Assembly: GCA_017961265.1 (NCBI GenBank)
Contig: JAGCXN010000044.1
Coordinates: forward strand, 33,401 to 97,400
DNA length: 64,000 bases
Reading direction: 5' to 3'
Source: Bacteroidales bacterium
GTDB lineage: Bacteria > Bacteroidota > Bacteroidia > Bacteroidales > WCHB1-69
This document shows, in pieces, positions 24,080 to 33,599 of the stretch. The stretch's first letter is position 1; each line of letters opens with the position of its first letter. The notes under the pieces were generated by a model, which was given only the letters and a program-made list of their open reading frames with translations, did not search any database and was not told where the DNA came from. Position numbers and translations under genes: made by a program.

Positions 24080-26698
24080 ATGTATCGAAGCTTTTTCCTG
24101 ACAATCGCCTTTCTTTCTGCATTTTTCGGCAGTAACGCGCAGCACTTCATCCAAAATGCGGACTACCGCAAGCAGGTGGAAAAAGATTTCTCCCAAAGAA
24201 GCAAAACATTCAACGCCCGCACGGAGCCGCTGCTTTCTGTTTTTACGGAGGAAAAATTGACAACCGAAGAGACGGAAGCCATACAATTCTTATATGCCTA
24301 TATGCCGTTGAGTGACTTGGCAGACTATGATGGACAATTTTTCCTGAAACAGGTTCGGCTGTCTTTGGCGGCCCGCGACGAATTTGCGTGGGGCAAGACG
24401 ATTCCCGAAGAAATTTTCCGCCATTTCGTGCTGGTATATCGGGTGAACAACGAGAATCTTGACAACGCCAGAGAGGTGTTCTTCAACGAGTTGCGCCCGC
24501 GCCTCAAGGGACTTTCGATGTACGACGCGGCCTTGGAGGTGAACCACTGGTGCCACGAGAAGGTGGCTTATCGTGCCAGCGACGGCCGCACCTCTTCTCC
24601 ATTGGCTACCGTAAGGACGGCTCTCGGACGATGCGGCGAGGAATCGACCTTCACCGTGACCGCCCTGCGTGCCGTCGGCATCCCCGCCCGCCAGTGTTAC
24701 ACCCCACGTTGGGCCCACACCGACGACAACCATGCGTGGGTAGAGGTCTGGGTGGACGGCAAATGGTATTTCCTCGGCGCCTGCGAACCCGACCCCGAAC
24801 TCAATATGGGCTGGTTCGCCATCCCCTCCACCCGCACGATGATGGTACACTCCAACGCCTTCGGGAAATACAACGGCACAGAGGAAGTCACGCATAAAAC
24901 AAATCTTTTTTCCCGCGTGAATATGCTTCCAAATTACACTGATACTAAGAAAATTACAATTACCGTCACCGATGGAAACGGGAAAGCAGTAGAAGGCGCA
25001 TCAGTGAAGTTCAAGCTGTACAACTATTCCGAATACTACCCCATTGCCGTCCAGAAGACCGACGGAAACGGCACGGCGCAGGTGACGACCGGACTCGGCG
25101 ATCTGCTGATCTGGGCCTGCAAGGACGGGAAGTATGGATACCAGCTGATGGACATCCGCAAGACTGACCAACTGACGGTGAAACTGGACCACACAGCGGG
25201 TTCGGAATATGCCGAAGACCTGACGGTGGTGCCGCCGGTGGGGAAACACGATGTGGTGACGGCCACGCCGGAGAAGGCCGCGGCCAACGCCCGGAGGCTA
25301 CAATACGAGGATTCTGTACGTAATGCCTACCGATCCACCTTCAAAACGGAAAAAGACGGAAAAGGACTGGCAGGTCCCTACTTGACGGAGGAGCAAGCCG
25401 GCTACTTCCTCAAAAAAAGCGAAGGCAACCACGAGGTTATTGCCAACTTCATTCGCAAATACCAAAACGACAAGACCATACGCCTTTATGACTACCTGAA
25501 TTCATTGTCAGACAAAGATTTAAGAGATGCCGATCCGGATGTTCTCGCACAACAAGTCACTCATTATTCTCAGGAACGCTTCCCCTACCCTTACGAGATC
25601 TATCTGAAAGGCATCATCTCGCCGCGCATCGCCAACGAAGGGCTCACACTATGGCGATACAGCAGCATTCTCCCCGGCATGTTCGGCAACTACGACCGCC
25701 TTACGGCAGAGCAGATTATGCAATGGATCCGGGACAACATCACTATTGATGACAGCGGCAACTACTTCAACTGCCCGATTTCGCCGGTTGGCGTTTACGA
25801 ACTGCGCCGCGCCGACCGACACTCGCGCGACATCTTCTTTGTGGCGTGCTGCCGCAATGCCGAAATTCCCGCCTATATGGACAACGCCACCGGCGACCTC
25901 TGGGTATGGGACGGGAAAAACTGGAAATTAGTCACTTTCGACGAGAAGAAGGCAGCACCGGCTACGGGCCAACTGACCGTTGACTATCACGGAAATGGCG
26001 AGCTGAAGCCCAAGTACTGGACCAACTTCTCTATTTCACGGTTTGAAGATGGTGACTTTGGAACCTTCGACTACGAAGATGACCCGCGGGTGGAGAACTT
26101 CCCCTTCACCCTGACATTGGAGGCAGGCTACTACTTGCTTTCCACCGGCAACCGGTACAGCGACGGCACCGCCCTCTCACACCTCGAGTTTTTCAACATC
26201 GAGCCCAATCAGGAGGTAAAAAAGCAGCTGGTAATCCGTGACTTGGTGAAGCGGACGGAAGAACACGGGAAAATCCGCACTGACTACAAAATCAATGTAA
26301 ATGGCAAAAATGCCTCTGTTTCGGAATTGATGAAAGGGCAGCAAAGCCTCGTCTGCTTCATTGACCCGACGCGGGAACCGACGAAGCATCTGCTGAAAGA
26401 ACTAGGCGCCCTCCGCAACGACTTTGAAAAGTGGGGCCGCCCCGTCATTTTCGTCATCCCTGAAGGCAAAGCTGCCCCAGACTTCAACTTCAAGGCTTGG
26501 AACCTACCGGAACAATCCATTCTAATACAAGATAAAGGAAACCAATGGTTTAAAGAAATCCTAACCTCTACAAACCAGTACTTCCGCGACGACTATCCAG
26601 TCGTCTATCTCATCAACGCCGATGGCACCATCATCTTCCGCAGCGAAGGTTACCGCATTGGAACGGGAGAACTGATACTGAAAAACACGGATTTTTAA
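24080..26698 (+). CDS. Large secreted transglutaminase-like protein with thioredoxin-like C-terminus
   Basis: 872 residues. Signal peptide MYRSFFLTIAFLSAFFGSNAQ. The transglutaminase core has the Cys in LGRCGEESTFTV, His in DDNHAWVEVW, and Asp in GACEPDPEL. A carboxypeptidase-regulatory-like strand region follows (ITVTDGNGKAVEGASVKF), then a second, degenerate transglutaminase-like segment (DIFFVACCRNAEIPAYMDNA), and a C-terminal region resembling a thioredoxin fold (QQSLVCFIDPTREPTKHLL, DYPVVYLINADGTIIF) without a CxxC. It is probably periplasmic. Bacterial members act as peptidases or cross-linkers, but activity here is unproven. The start follows the promoter by 25 bases; the longer frame upstream is discarded. 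Confidence 0.88.
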   Translation: MYRSFFLTIAFLSAFFGSNAQHFIQNADYRKQVEKDFSQRSKTFNARTEPLLSVFTEEKLTTEETEAIQFLYAYMPLSDLADYDGQFFLKQVRLSLAARDEFAWGKTIPEEIFRHFVLVYRVNNENLDNAREVFFNELRPRLKGLSMYDAALEVNHWCHEKVAYRASDGRTSSPLATVRTALGRCGEESTFTVTALRAVGIPARQCYTPRWAHTDDNHAWVEVWVDGKWYFLGACEPDPELNMGWFAIPSTRTMMVHSNAFGKYNGTEEVTHKTNLFSRVNMLPNYTDTKKITITVTDGNGKAVEGASVKFKLYNYSEYYPIAVQKTDGNGTAQVTTGLGDLLIWACKDGKYGYQLMDIRKTDQLTVKLDHTAGSEYAEDLTVVPPVGKHDVVTATPEKAAANARRLQYEDSVRNAYRSTFKTEKDGKGLAGPYLTEEQAGYFLKKSEGNHEVIANFIRKYQNDKTIRLYDYLNSLSDKDLRDADPDVLAQQVTHYSQERFPYPYEIYLKGIISPRIANEGLTLWRYSSILPGMFGNYDRLTAEQIMQWIRDNITIDDSGNYFNCPISPVGVYELRRADRHSRDIFFVACCRNAEIPAYMDNATGDLWVWDGKNWKLVTFDEKKAAPATGQLTVDYHGNGELKPKYWTNFSISRFEDGDFGTFDYEDDPRVENFPFTLTLEAGYYLLSTGNRYSDGTALSHLEFFNIEPNQEVKKQLVIRDLVKRTEEHGKIRTDYKINVNGKNASVSELMKGQQSLVCFIDPTREPTKHLLKELGALRNDFEKWGRPVIFVIPEGKAAPDFNFKAWNLPEQSILIQDKGNQWFKEILTSTNQYFRDDYPVVYLINADGTIIFRSEGYRIGTGELILKNTDF

Positions 26699-26732
26699 CG
26701 TATATTTGCTTTGGAAATCTTCTTTTATAATT

Positions 26733-27815
26733 TTACTCCACTACAAATTTTGCCGTTTTATTAAAATTTTCTCCTTTGACTTGCAATAGGTAGAGGCCTT
26801 TCTCCACCCCAACAACAGAAATAGTTCCGTTTGAAAAACCAGAAGCTATTTCTTGTCCTAAAACATTGAAAATGGAATACTCCACTCGCTCACACGGGAG
26901 GTTTTTCATGTAAAGAATTTCGGAAACCGGATTGGGAAAAATCTCCATTGGTTTTTGGAGTACGGATTCATGAACAGCCACCGTGGGCACAGGAATGATG
27001 TTCAGTATAATCCCTTCCAACTTAGTCAGCCCGTAATAGAAATTGGGATCCGGGATGTCGTACCATCCGTCCAATGGGCTATTGCCGTAACCGAAGTTGA
27101 TATGAAATTTGCCGTCCACCTCGCGGTAACCATCGACCACAACGTTGTGTCCAGCCGTCCCTTGCGGATTTTCAACGGCCAGATGGGCAGGATAACCGGC
27201 TTGTATATTGGAGATTAAGGTGGCATACATGGCAGAATCGGCTTCACGGAAAAGCTGGCAATCAATGAAGCCGAACCGTTGGTAGGCTGCAAATGCCTGA
27301 TCCACGCTGAAGGTGCCGGAGCCTTCTGAAGAATAGACCTGCGTGCAGGCCGTTCCGCATGCAAAGATCACGGCGGCAGCCAGCAGGTCAGGAAGTTCCT
27401 CATCTCGCTGGAAAGTGGCATCAACGGAATCCAGCAGCTCGTTCAGCTGCAGAAACGACGGAAACTGCAGCGTTTCCCAGTCGTCATCAATATAGTAAAC
27501 ACGTCCGGGATAGTTATGGACATAGTCATCACTGTCGGAAAAACGAGTACCCTGCGTGGTTCGCCAATAATTGATGATCTGTCCCATGGCGACAGCTGGA
27601 CATCCGGCATAGCTATAGGAGTAGTCATTCACCGGATCTTTCGGACAAAGGGCGTTATAGGGATAATCCTGCGACCAGTGCGAAGTAAGCAGACCTTCCG
27701 TCCGAAGCGGCGGAGCGGCAACCCCATCAGGAATTGTCACCGTTTTCAGAAGTGGACTTTGCGCCCAACAGGTCAAGGTGGCTAAACAAAAACAAATGAT
27801 ACACAGTTTTCTCAT
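26733..27815 (-). CDS. C10-family (streptopain-like) cysteine peptidase with T9SS sorting domain
   Basis: 360 residues. Signal peptide (MRKLCIICFCLATLTCWAQ), then a C10 catalytic domain with nucleophile C72 (SYAGCPAVAMGQIINYW) and H223 (GTAGHNVVVDGY), and a C-terminal type IX secretion sorting domain of about 75 residues (IFPNPVSEILYM ... KGLYLLQVKG). It should be secreted across the outer membrane and anchored or released. Only about 30 residues separate the signal peptide from the catalytic domain, so the inhibitory propeptide of SpeB-type enzymes is absent. The adjacent gene upstream on the same strand is another T9SS cargo. Confidence 0.92.
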   Translation of the reverse strand: MRKLCIICFCLATLTCWAQSPLLKTVTIPDGVAAPPLRTEGLLTSHWSQDYPYNALCPKDPVNDYSYSYAGCPAVAMGQIINYWRTTQGTRFSDSDDYVHNYPGRVYYIDDDWETLQFPSFLQLNELLDSVDATFQRDEELPDLLAAAVIFACGTACTQVYSSEGSGTFSVDQAFAAYQRFGFIDCQLFREADSAMYATLISNIQAGYPAHLAVENPQGTAGHNVVVDGYREVDGKFHINFGYGNSPLDGWYDIPDPNFYYGLTKLEGIILNIIPVPTVAVHESVLQKPMEIFPNPVSEILYMKNLPCERVEYSIFNVLGQEIASGFSNGTISVVGVEKGLYLLQVKGENFNKTAKFVVE

Positions 27816-27839
27816 AATTTATGACGGTTTTTGACAGAG

Positions 27840-27847
27840 CAAAAGTA
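27840..27847 (-). promoter_or_regulatory. Bacteroidota -7 element for the C10 peptidase gene
   Basis: TACTTTTG on the minus strand, 25 bases upstream of the ATG at 27815. Confidence 0.65.
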
Positions 27848-27902
27848 CGACATTTTCACATCATCGAGTCATTTTATCAGGTCGGTCTAGTTCAAAATTT
27901 TA

Positions 27903-29966
27903 TTAGTTGATTACGAATTTTGCAGTGCACACACTACCATCCCCATCAGTGACGCGAAGAAGGTAAAGCCCTTTCGGCAGTCCGGTGACATCCAGCACTG
28001 TCGTCTCATCAACCAGTTCTTTCGTCCCCAACAGGCGCCCGCCCACATCGTAGATGCCGAGCCAACGGTTTCCGCAGGTGGCATGGCAGCGTACGGTGAC
28101 AGTGCCGCCACTCACGGGGTTGGGATATATTGTCAGCCCTGACAGCACTTCACCCGCCTCTGTCACGCCGACCGTGTCGTCAGGTACTACCATCAGTGAC
28201 AGGATCATTGTGCTGTCACAGCCCATAACGGTATAGTGCCTGAAGATGTATTCTCCAGTGACGGTGCCCGCATCGAAGACCGTGTCACAATAGGTGTACG
28301 GGAGCTCGCTTTCATGTATGGTGAGGAATTCGTGACCACTGTATGAGGGGTACACGACCACGGTAACATACTCATAGCTGCGGACATTTCTTACGGTATC
28401 ATAGGTATAGGCGTGGTAGGTAACGGCTTCGCTCACGTTGCCGACCTCCAGCACGTTTCCGGTAGTTACGGGCACGGAGTCGTTATCTGCTGTAAACCAC
28501 TGGCAGATCTGTCCTCCGTAGCCTGGGATGGCTTCAACTGTTGCGTCCTCGTTGCCGCACAGCTGACATTCCGCTACGCTTGGTGTGGCGATGTCCTCTG
28601 CGACAAGTTCCGCGTCATTGATGATGGCCACACGGAGGGCCGCTCCGTCGCAGCCGTTTTCACCGTTGCCACCACGTCCCCCGTTACCGCCGTTGCCACC
28701 GCGTCCGCCTTTGCCTGCGTTGCCGGTCACAGAGCAGCTTCCGCCACTTCCGCCTTGACCGCCTTGTCCGCCCTGACCACCGATACCGCCCTGACCGCCG
28801 TGGCCGGCGTTTCCGGTGAAGATAACGGTGTTTTGGATGAACGGAGATTGTCCGCTGGCGCAATAGATGCCGAAACATCCACCGCCCGCAGTGCCTGCCG
28901 TACCGCCGGTTCCTCCGGTACCGCCAGCTCCACCACCGCCACCGGCGCCGCCACAGTATTGGTTGGGAATTAGCAGCGTGGTGCCTGTGGCACTACCGCC
29001 GCCAGCTCCACCGCCGCCGCCACCGCCACCTACACCGTCAGTACCGGCATTTCCTGTTTCAGCGGGAACAAAATAGAGCAGCCATGCGTAGGTATTCCCA
29101 GAAGGTATGGTGACACCGTTGTTCCCGTTGCTGCCGGTGGCACCAGCAGCCCCGTCATGGCTCGGTGCAGTCGTGCCTCCGCCGACACCTCCTGTACCAC
29201 CGGTTCCATTGCCACCCGAAAGACCATTCTGGCCCGAGTTGCCATTGTTTTCGTTGCCTTCACCACCAGCACCGCCGTTTCCGCCTTTGCCGCCAGCCCG
29301 TAAGCCGCTGCCTGACGCACTTCCGCCAGTGCCCACATCGGTTCCGCTGTTCGTAAGGGGTGACAATCCACCGTTCCCACCTTCGGAACCGTTGTTGCCG
29401 CTGGTACCTGCCACACCGTTGCTGCCATTGAGCCCGTTACCGCCGTTTCCGGCTGTAAGTTGGCAGTCAACGATGCGGTTTCCCGCTGCATTCCCGCTCA
29501 CGTGAATCACGTAAACGGTGGCACCCTTTCCAGACGCGGCCCTATCCGCATCAGTAGCGGCCGCCACCGTGATGTTCATGCGCAACAGCAGCCAGTTAGT
29601 GTCGTTTTCGGAACGAAGTCCAATTTTATGGCTATAATTGCCTACATACTCTATAGTATTGATGGTGAGGAAGGTAGCGTTTGAACCCATCTGCCATGTA
29701 CTGTCGTTAAAGCCGCCTTCCACAACAAGGTTACTGTGGAGTTCAAGGGTGGCATTCTCCGTATAATTACCTTCCGCCACGAAAATATGGGTGGCGCTGT
29801 CGTTGGCGAGGGAAAGGGCGCGTCCGATGGTACGGAGCGGGCTCGTCGCCGTGCCTTCCGCCGCATCATTTCCGGATGGTGAAACATACAGATTCTGTGC
29901 CCGGCTTCCTACCACGGCACCCAAAGTGATGAATAACAATAATAACACTCTTCTCATGATGGTCAT
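27903..29966 (-). CDS. Glycine-rich cell-surface protein with T9SS sorting domain
   Basis: 687 residues (or 684 from the ATG at 29957). Signal peptide, then an N-terminal beta-helix-like domain beginning LYVSPSGNDAAEGTATSPLR, as in DUF1565/pectate-lyase-like proteins. Residues about 170-460 are a low-complexity Gly-rich region (GGAGGTGGTGG-type triplets with Asn and Ser), then a Cys-containing beta domain and a type IX sorting domain (LTIYPNPVSGGTVTV ... KGLYLLRVTDGDG). It probably decorates the cell surface or is released. The Gly-rich tract is coded with varied codons rather than a simple DNA repeat, which argues that it is maintained as protein. Confidence 0.85.
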   Translation of the reverse strand: MTIMRRVLLLLFITLGAVVGSRAQNLYVSPSGNDAAEGTATSPLRTIGRALSLANDSATHIFVAEGNYTENATLELHSNLVVEGGFNDSTWQMGSNATFLTINTIEYVGNYSHKIGLRSENDTNWLLLRMNITVAAATDADRAASGKGATVYVIHVSGNAAGNRIVDCQLTAGNGGNGLNGSNGVAGTSGNNGSEGGNGGLSPLTNSGTDVGTGGSASGSGLRAGGKGGNGGAGGEGNENNGNSGQNGLSGGNGTGGTGGVGGGTTAPSHDGAAGATGSNGNNGVTIPSGNTYAWLLYFVPAETGNAGTDGVGGGGGGGGAGGGSATGTTLLIPNQYCGGAGGGGGAGGTGGTGGTAGTAGGGCFGIYCASGQSPFIQNTVIFTGNAGHGGQGGIGGQGGQGGQGGSGGSCSVTGNAGKGGRGGNGGNGGRGGNGENGCDGAALRVAIINDAELVAEDIATPSVAECQLCGNEDATVEAIPGYGGQICQWFTADNDSVPVTTGNVLEVGNVSEAVTYHAYTYDTVRNVRSYEYVTVVVYPSYSGHEFLTIHESELPYTYCDTVFDAGTVTGEYIFRHYTVMGCDSTMILSLMVVPDDTVGVTEAGEVLSGLTIYPNPVSGGTVTVRCHATCGNRWLGIYDVGGRLLGTKELVDETTVLDVTGLPKGLYLLRVTDGDGSVCTAKFVIN

Positions 29967-30030
29967 ACTTTATATTTTAAATTTCTAAAGACAAATTTTT
30001 GTTCTCCTCCCACTATGTTCAATTGCGCGG

Positions 30031-30038
30031 CAAAAATA
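30031..30038 (-). promoter_or_regulatory. Bacteroidota -7 element for the glycine-rich protein gene
   Basis: TATTTTTG on the minus strand, 65 bases upstream of the ATG at 29966. Confidence 0.6.
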
Positions 30039-30165
30039 CGTCATTTCCTACAAATACAAAGTCTGATTATCATCGTATTTTATGTAAATATCAGAAAATA
30101 AATATTTTAAAAATGTTAATAATAGTTAATACCCCTACATAATGATAACAGATGCACTATGCCAT

Positions 30166-31464
30166 TTATCTATCCTCACTCTTCACCACCACCTGCATCG
30201 TAGTACGGGTTCGCTGTTCGGCATAGATTTTTCTGGTTCCAACTACTTTATGGATGATTTTGTCCGTGTAATGACGAACCGTAATCAGCTCCATATTCTC
30301 ATTATACTTAATAAGATAGTTCTTCGACAACGCCTCCAATACTTTCTGGATACGATGCGGCTTGTCATCGGTACAAATGGAAAAACTGAGTGCCGTATTC
30401 TGCATCAGATTAATTTTTAATCCATTGGAAGACAAAACCGCAAAGATTTCCGACAGATTGTCCACCGAAATAAAAGAGAAATCTTTCGGGAAAATTGTAA
30501 TCAGAATCTGATTCCTTTTAAAAATATAAGAAGGAATGAACTCCTTCTGCTTGGAAGAAGATATCACACTTCCCGCCTCATCAGGTGAAAGAAACGGTTT
30601 AACATACAATGGTATCTTCTTGTTTTGAAGGGGCTTGAGTGTCTTTGGATGAATGATAGTCGCACCATAATACGAAAGTTCAATAGCCTCTTCGTAAGAG
30701 ATGGCATCCAACTTGACCGCCTCGGGAAAGAATTTTGGGTCAGCGTTGAGAAGTCCCGGAACATCCTTCCAAATGGTGACACTTTCGGCCTCAAGGATGT
30801 AGGCGATGATAGCCGCCGAATAGTCGGAGCCCTCCCGCCCGAAAGTGGTCGCATTACCTTGTTTGTCACCAGCGATAAATCCCTGAATGATAAACAGATT
30901 TTCCTCCTTTTTCGCTGTTGCTGCCTCAATCGCGTCTTTCAGCGCCTGCTCCGATGCCTCCCAGTCGATCTTGGCCTCCATAAACGTGGAGTCCGTGATC
31001 ATTACCTGCCGCGCATCTAACCACTGGTTGCGAATACCGACAATGTTCAAGTAGGTGGAAATCAGCTTAGTGGATAGAATTTCACCGAAACTGACAATCT
31101 GGTCGTACTCGTATTCGTAATTGTCGGAATGGGGCGTATGCAACTTTTCCTCCAAAAGATTGAGCACAGAGGTCAGCTTCGCGATGATGCGCTCATTTTG
31201 GTCTGTGAGCTGATGTGCCACATTGAAATGATTGTCCCTCAGCTGGTTGAAATAGACAAAAGGATCTTCCTGCCCGTAGAAATAGGCATCCAACAATTTT
31301 TCCAAAAGATTGGTGGTCTTGCCCATCGCGGAGATGACGACGAACAACGGTTTGCCGCTATAGCGCGTGACAATTTTCTGCAAATTACGGATGCCGTCAG
31401 CGTCCTTCACTGAGGCGCCACCGAATTTGAAAACGGGGATATTCTGCTTGAAAAAACGGTTCAT
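30166..31464 (-). CDS. Aspartate kinase
   Basis: 432 residues, monofunctional aspartokinase that makes aspartyl-4-phosphate for lysine, threonine and methionine synthesis. The N-terminal signature is VFKFGGASVKDADGI, followed by the FGREGSDYSAAIIA segment; the C-terminal third (about 295-430) carries ACT-type regulatory strands (SFISVDNLSEIFAVLSSNGL). It lacks a fused homoserine dehydrogenase. Its ATG overlaps the stop of the upstream M28 gene (ATGA, 31461-31464), so the two are translationally coupled. Feedback specificity cannot be read from this. Confidence 0.93.
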   Translation of the reverse strand: MNRFFKQNIPVFKFGGASVKDADGIRNLQKIVTRYSGKPLFVVISAMGKTTNLLEKLLDAYFYGQEDPFVYFNQLRDNHFNVAHQLTDQNERIIAKLTSVLNLLEEKLHTPHSDNYEYEYDQIVSFGEILSTKLISTYLNIVGIRNQWLDARQVMITDSTFMEAKIDWEASEQALKDAIEAATAKKEENLFIIQGFIAGDKQGNATTFGREGSDYSAAIIAYILEAESVTIWKDVPGLLNADPKFFPEAVKLDAISYEEAIELSYYGATIIHPKTLKPLQNKKIPLYVKPFLSPDEAGSVISSSKQKEFIPSYIFKRNQILITIFPKDFSFISVDNLSEIFAVLSSNGLKINLMQNTALSFSICTDDKPHRIQKVLEALSKNYLIKYNENMELITVRHYTDKIIHKVVGTRKIYAEQRTRTTMQVVVKSEDR

Positions 31465-32450
31465 TTTTCTTCGTAAATTACATATAATAAGGTTTTTCCG
31501 ACGGTGGAAAGTGTGTTTTTGTCAATGTGGTCAATATTATCGTTAAGGGTGTGCCATGTGGGCGTGAAGCCCGTGCCGGAGTAGTCGTCCTGATGGATGA
31601 TGTCGATCATCCGGACGTTTCCGAGCGTGTTGACATAGTAGTGGTCATCCGTGATAGGGTGCGTGCGTTCGGCGACGAAGGTGCTGCCAAAGCCGAGTCG
31701 GGAAGCGGCGCTCCACACCTTGGTCAACACGTCCTGTGCATAATAGGAGGAGAAGTGCTCATAACGGAACTTCGCATTGGCATCCCCGACCATGTCCAAC
31801 AGGATACCATAATCGGCGCGATAGTCGGAAACGTGCGGATTTTCAGCCCAATACTGGGAACCGAGACCCCACCACTCCCCTTCTGGTGCATTCACGTTCT
31901 CGGGTGCGCCATAATCTTCCGCATCAAACAGTACGATGTCAACCCCTATTCCGGGGCTCTTCAGCGACAACTGGCGCGCCAGTTCCAGCAGCACACCCAC
32001 GCCGCTCGCGCCGTCATTGGCACCGTCAATCGGGTGGTTCCGATTGGACGGATCCGGGTCGTGGTCGGCGACGTGCCGCGAATCCCAATGTGACGAAAGG
32101 ACGACGCGGCGCGAATTCTCCGGTGCGAAAGATCCGATGATGTTCGTTCCTTGCAGCTTCGTGCCGTCGTAAGCAGAAGCCGTAAATCTCTGTAAAATAA
32201 CGGTATCGCAGTATTTCGCCAAGGCGGTTTGCAGATAACGGGCGCATTGTTCGTGCGCCTCACTGTTCGGAACCCGCGGCCCGAAGTCCGTCTGCGCCTT
32301 CACAAACGCAAAAGCCGAATCCGCATCAAACGCGGGCGCTTCCACCGTCTCGTGCTGGACCGGCTGCTTTTTTTTGTTGCGGTCACACTGCATAAAAAGA
32401 AGCGATGAAATCAGCATCACACCACCGATTATCCATATTGATTTTTTCAT
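31461..32450 (-). CDS. M28-fold lipoprotein, glutaminyl-peptide cyclotransferase-like
   Basis: 329 residues. Lipoprotein signal (GGVMLISSLLFMQC). The M28-like domain has the pattern of bacterial and animal glutaminyl cyclases: SSHWDSR, PIDGANDGASGVGVLLELAR, FDAEDYG, and a late zinc His in PTWHTLNDN. Glutaminyl cyclases convert N-terminal Gln to pyroglutamate. This fits Bacteroidota, where many exported proteins have Gln after the signal peptidase site, as seen here in several AQ-ending signal peptides. Metal ligands appear intact. Coupled to the aspartokinase gene. Confidence 0.88.
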   Translation of the reverse strand: MKKSIWIIGGVMLISSLLFMQCDRNKKKQPVQHETVEAPAFDADSAFAFVKAQTDFGPRVPNSEAHEQCARYLQTALAKYCDTVILQRFTASAYDGTKLQGTNIIGSFAPENSRRVVLSSHWDSRHVADHDPDPSNRNHPIDGANDGASGVGVLLELARQLSLKSPGIGVDIVLFDAEDYGAPENVNAPEGEWWGLGSQYWAENPHVSDYRADYGILLDMVGDANAKFRYEHFSSYYAQDVLTKVWSAASRLGFGSTFVAERTHPITDDHYYVNTLGNVRMIDIIHQDDYSGTGFTPTWHTLNDNIDHIDKNTLSTVGKTLLYVIYEEK

Positions 32451-32492
32451 AAATCATTAATTTTCAAATAAATAAAACACAACAATCTGCCA

Positions 32493-33512
32493 TTATTTGG
32501 CGTTGTCAGCAAAATTCTGGCGGTTGCGCAGGATGTCGATGGCGAGATAGATGGCGTTGCGCATCGACTGCCCGTCAGCCTTGTTTTGCCCAGCGATATC
32601 GTAGGCAGTGCCGTGGGCGGGTGACGTGCGCACAATCGGCAGACCCGCCGTAAAGTTCACACCCTCCCCTCTTGACAGGATCTTGAACGGGATCATCCCT
32701 TCATCGTGGTACATTGCCAGCACCGCATCATACTTGGCGTAGTTGCCGCTGCCAAAAAGTCCGTCGGCTGGGAACGGGCCGAAAGCATTGATTTTCTCGG
32801 CAAATGCCTGATTGATAGCAGGAATAATCACCTCTTTCTCCTCCTTGCCGAGCAGACCGTTGTCGCCCGCATGGGGGTTGAGCGAAAGAACAGCAATCTT
32901 CGGAGTGGAACAGCCGAAGTCCACCCGCAAGGTTTTGTGCAATATCCTGAGTTTCTTCAAAATAAGTTCCACATTGATGGCTTTTGCCACTTCCGCAACC
33001 GGCAGATGGTTGGTCACAAATCCGATACGGCAGCCCTCAGTCACCATCATCATCATGGACTCGGGAGCATCGAACTGTTGGGCGAAAAACTCGGTATGCC
33101 CGTGGAAACGAAACGTGTCCGACTGAATATTGTCCTTGTTGATGGGTGCGGTGACAACCGCATCCACTTTTCCCGCTTTCAAGTCGCGGCAGACGGCCTG
33201 CAACGCCAGTTCCGACATCTTGCCCGCCACCGCTTCCGACTTTCCGACATTTATTTGAACTTCTTGTTCAACAATATTCAGTAAATTATTCTTTTTCAAA
33301 CTTATCTGCTCGATACTTTTCACAACTTGAAGCCCCGGTTCCTGCATCCCCAAACGGTTCTTGTAAAAGGATGCTACCTTCGCCAAACCGTAAACAATTG
33401 GCGAACAGAGTTCCGTCATCTTGTTATCACTGAGCGCCTTGAGAATAACTTCATAGCTAATTCCGTTGAGGTCGCCGTGGGTGATTGCGATTTTGTATAA
33501 TGTTTCGTTCAT
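32493..33512 (-). CDS. pdxA: 4-hydroxythreonine-4-phosphate dehydrogenase
   Basis: 339 residues, NAD-dependent enzyme of the DXP-dependent pyridoxal phosphate pathway. Family motifs: ITHGDLNGISYEVILKAL at the N-terminus, VTAPINKDNIQ, the metal-binding His in FHGHTEFFAQQF, and AMYHDEGMIPFKIL near the C-terminus. Length is normal. It lies 42 bases upstream of the M28 lipoprotein gene and may head the unit pdxA-M28-aspartokinase. Confidence 0.95.
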   Translation of the reverse strand: MNETLYKIAITHGDLNGISYEVILKALSDNKMTELCSPIVYGLAKVASFYKNRLGMQEPGLQVVKSIEQISLKKNNLLNIVEQEVQINVGKSEAVAGKMSELALQAVCRDLKAGKVDAVVTAPINKDNIQSDTFRFHGHTEFFAQQFDAPESMMMMVTEGCRIGFVTNHLPVAEVAKAINVELILKKLRILHKTLRVDFGCSTPKIAVLSLNPHAGDNGLLGKEEKEVIIPAINQAFAEKINAFGPFPADGLFGSGNYAKYDAVLAMYHDEGMIPFKILSRGEGVNFTAGLPIVRTSPAHGTAYDIAGQNKADGQSMRNAIYLAIDILRNRQNFADNAK

Positions 33513-33599
33513 CTTTGGTTTATAATATTTATAAAGTTACAGGTTTATCAAGTTTTTGAGGCGTTGTGTACAACGCTCTTAGGTATTAATATCTGCATA

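Noticed and set aside
28413-29505. Long plus-strand ORFs opposite the glycine-rich protein (proline-rich translations)
   Set aside because: They are complementary shadows of Gly codons. The minus-strand frame has a signal peptide and a T9SS domain.
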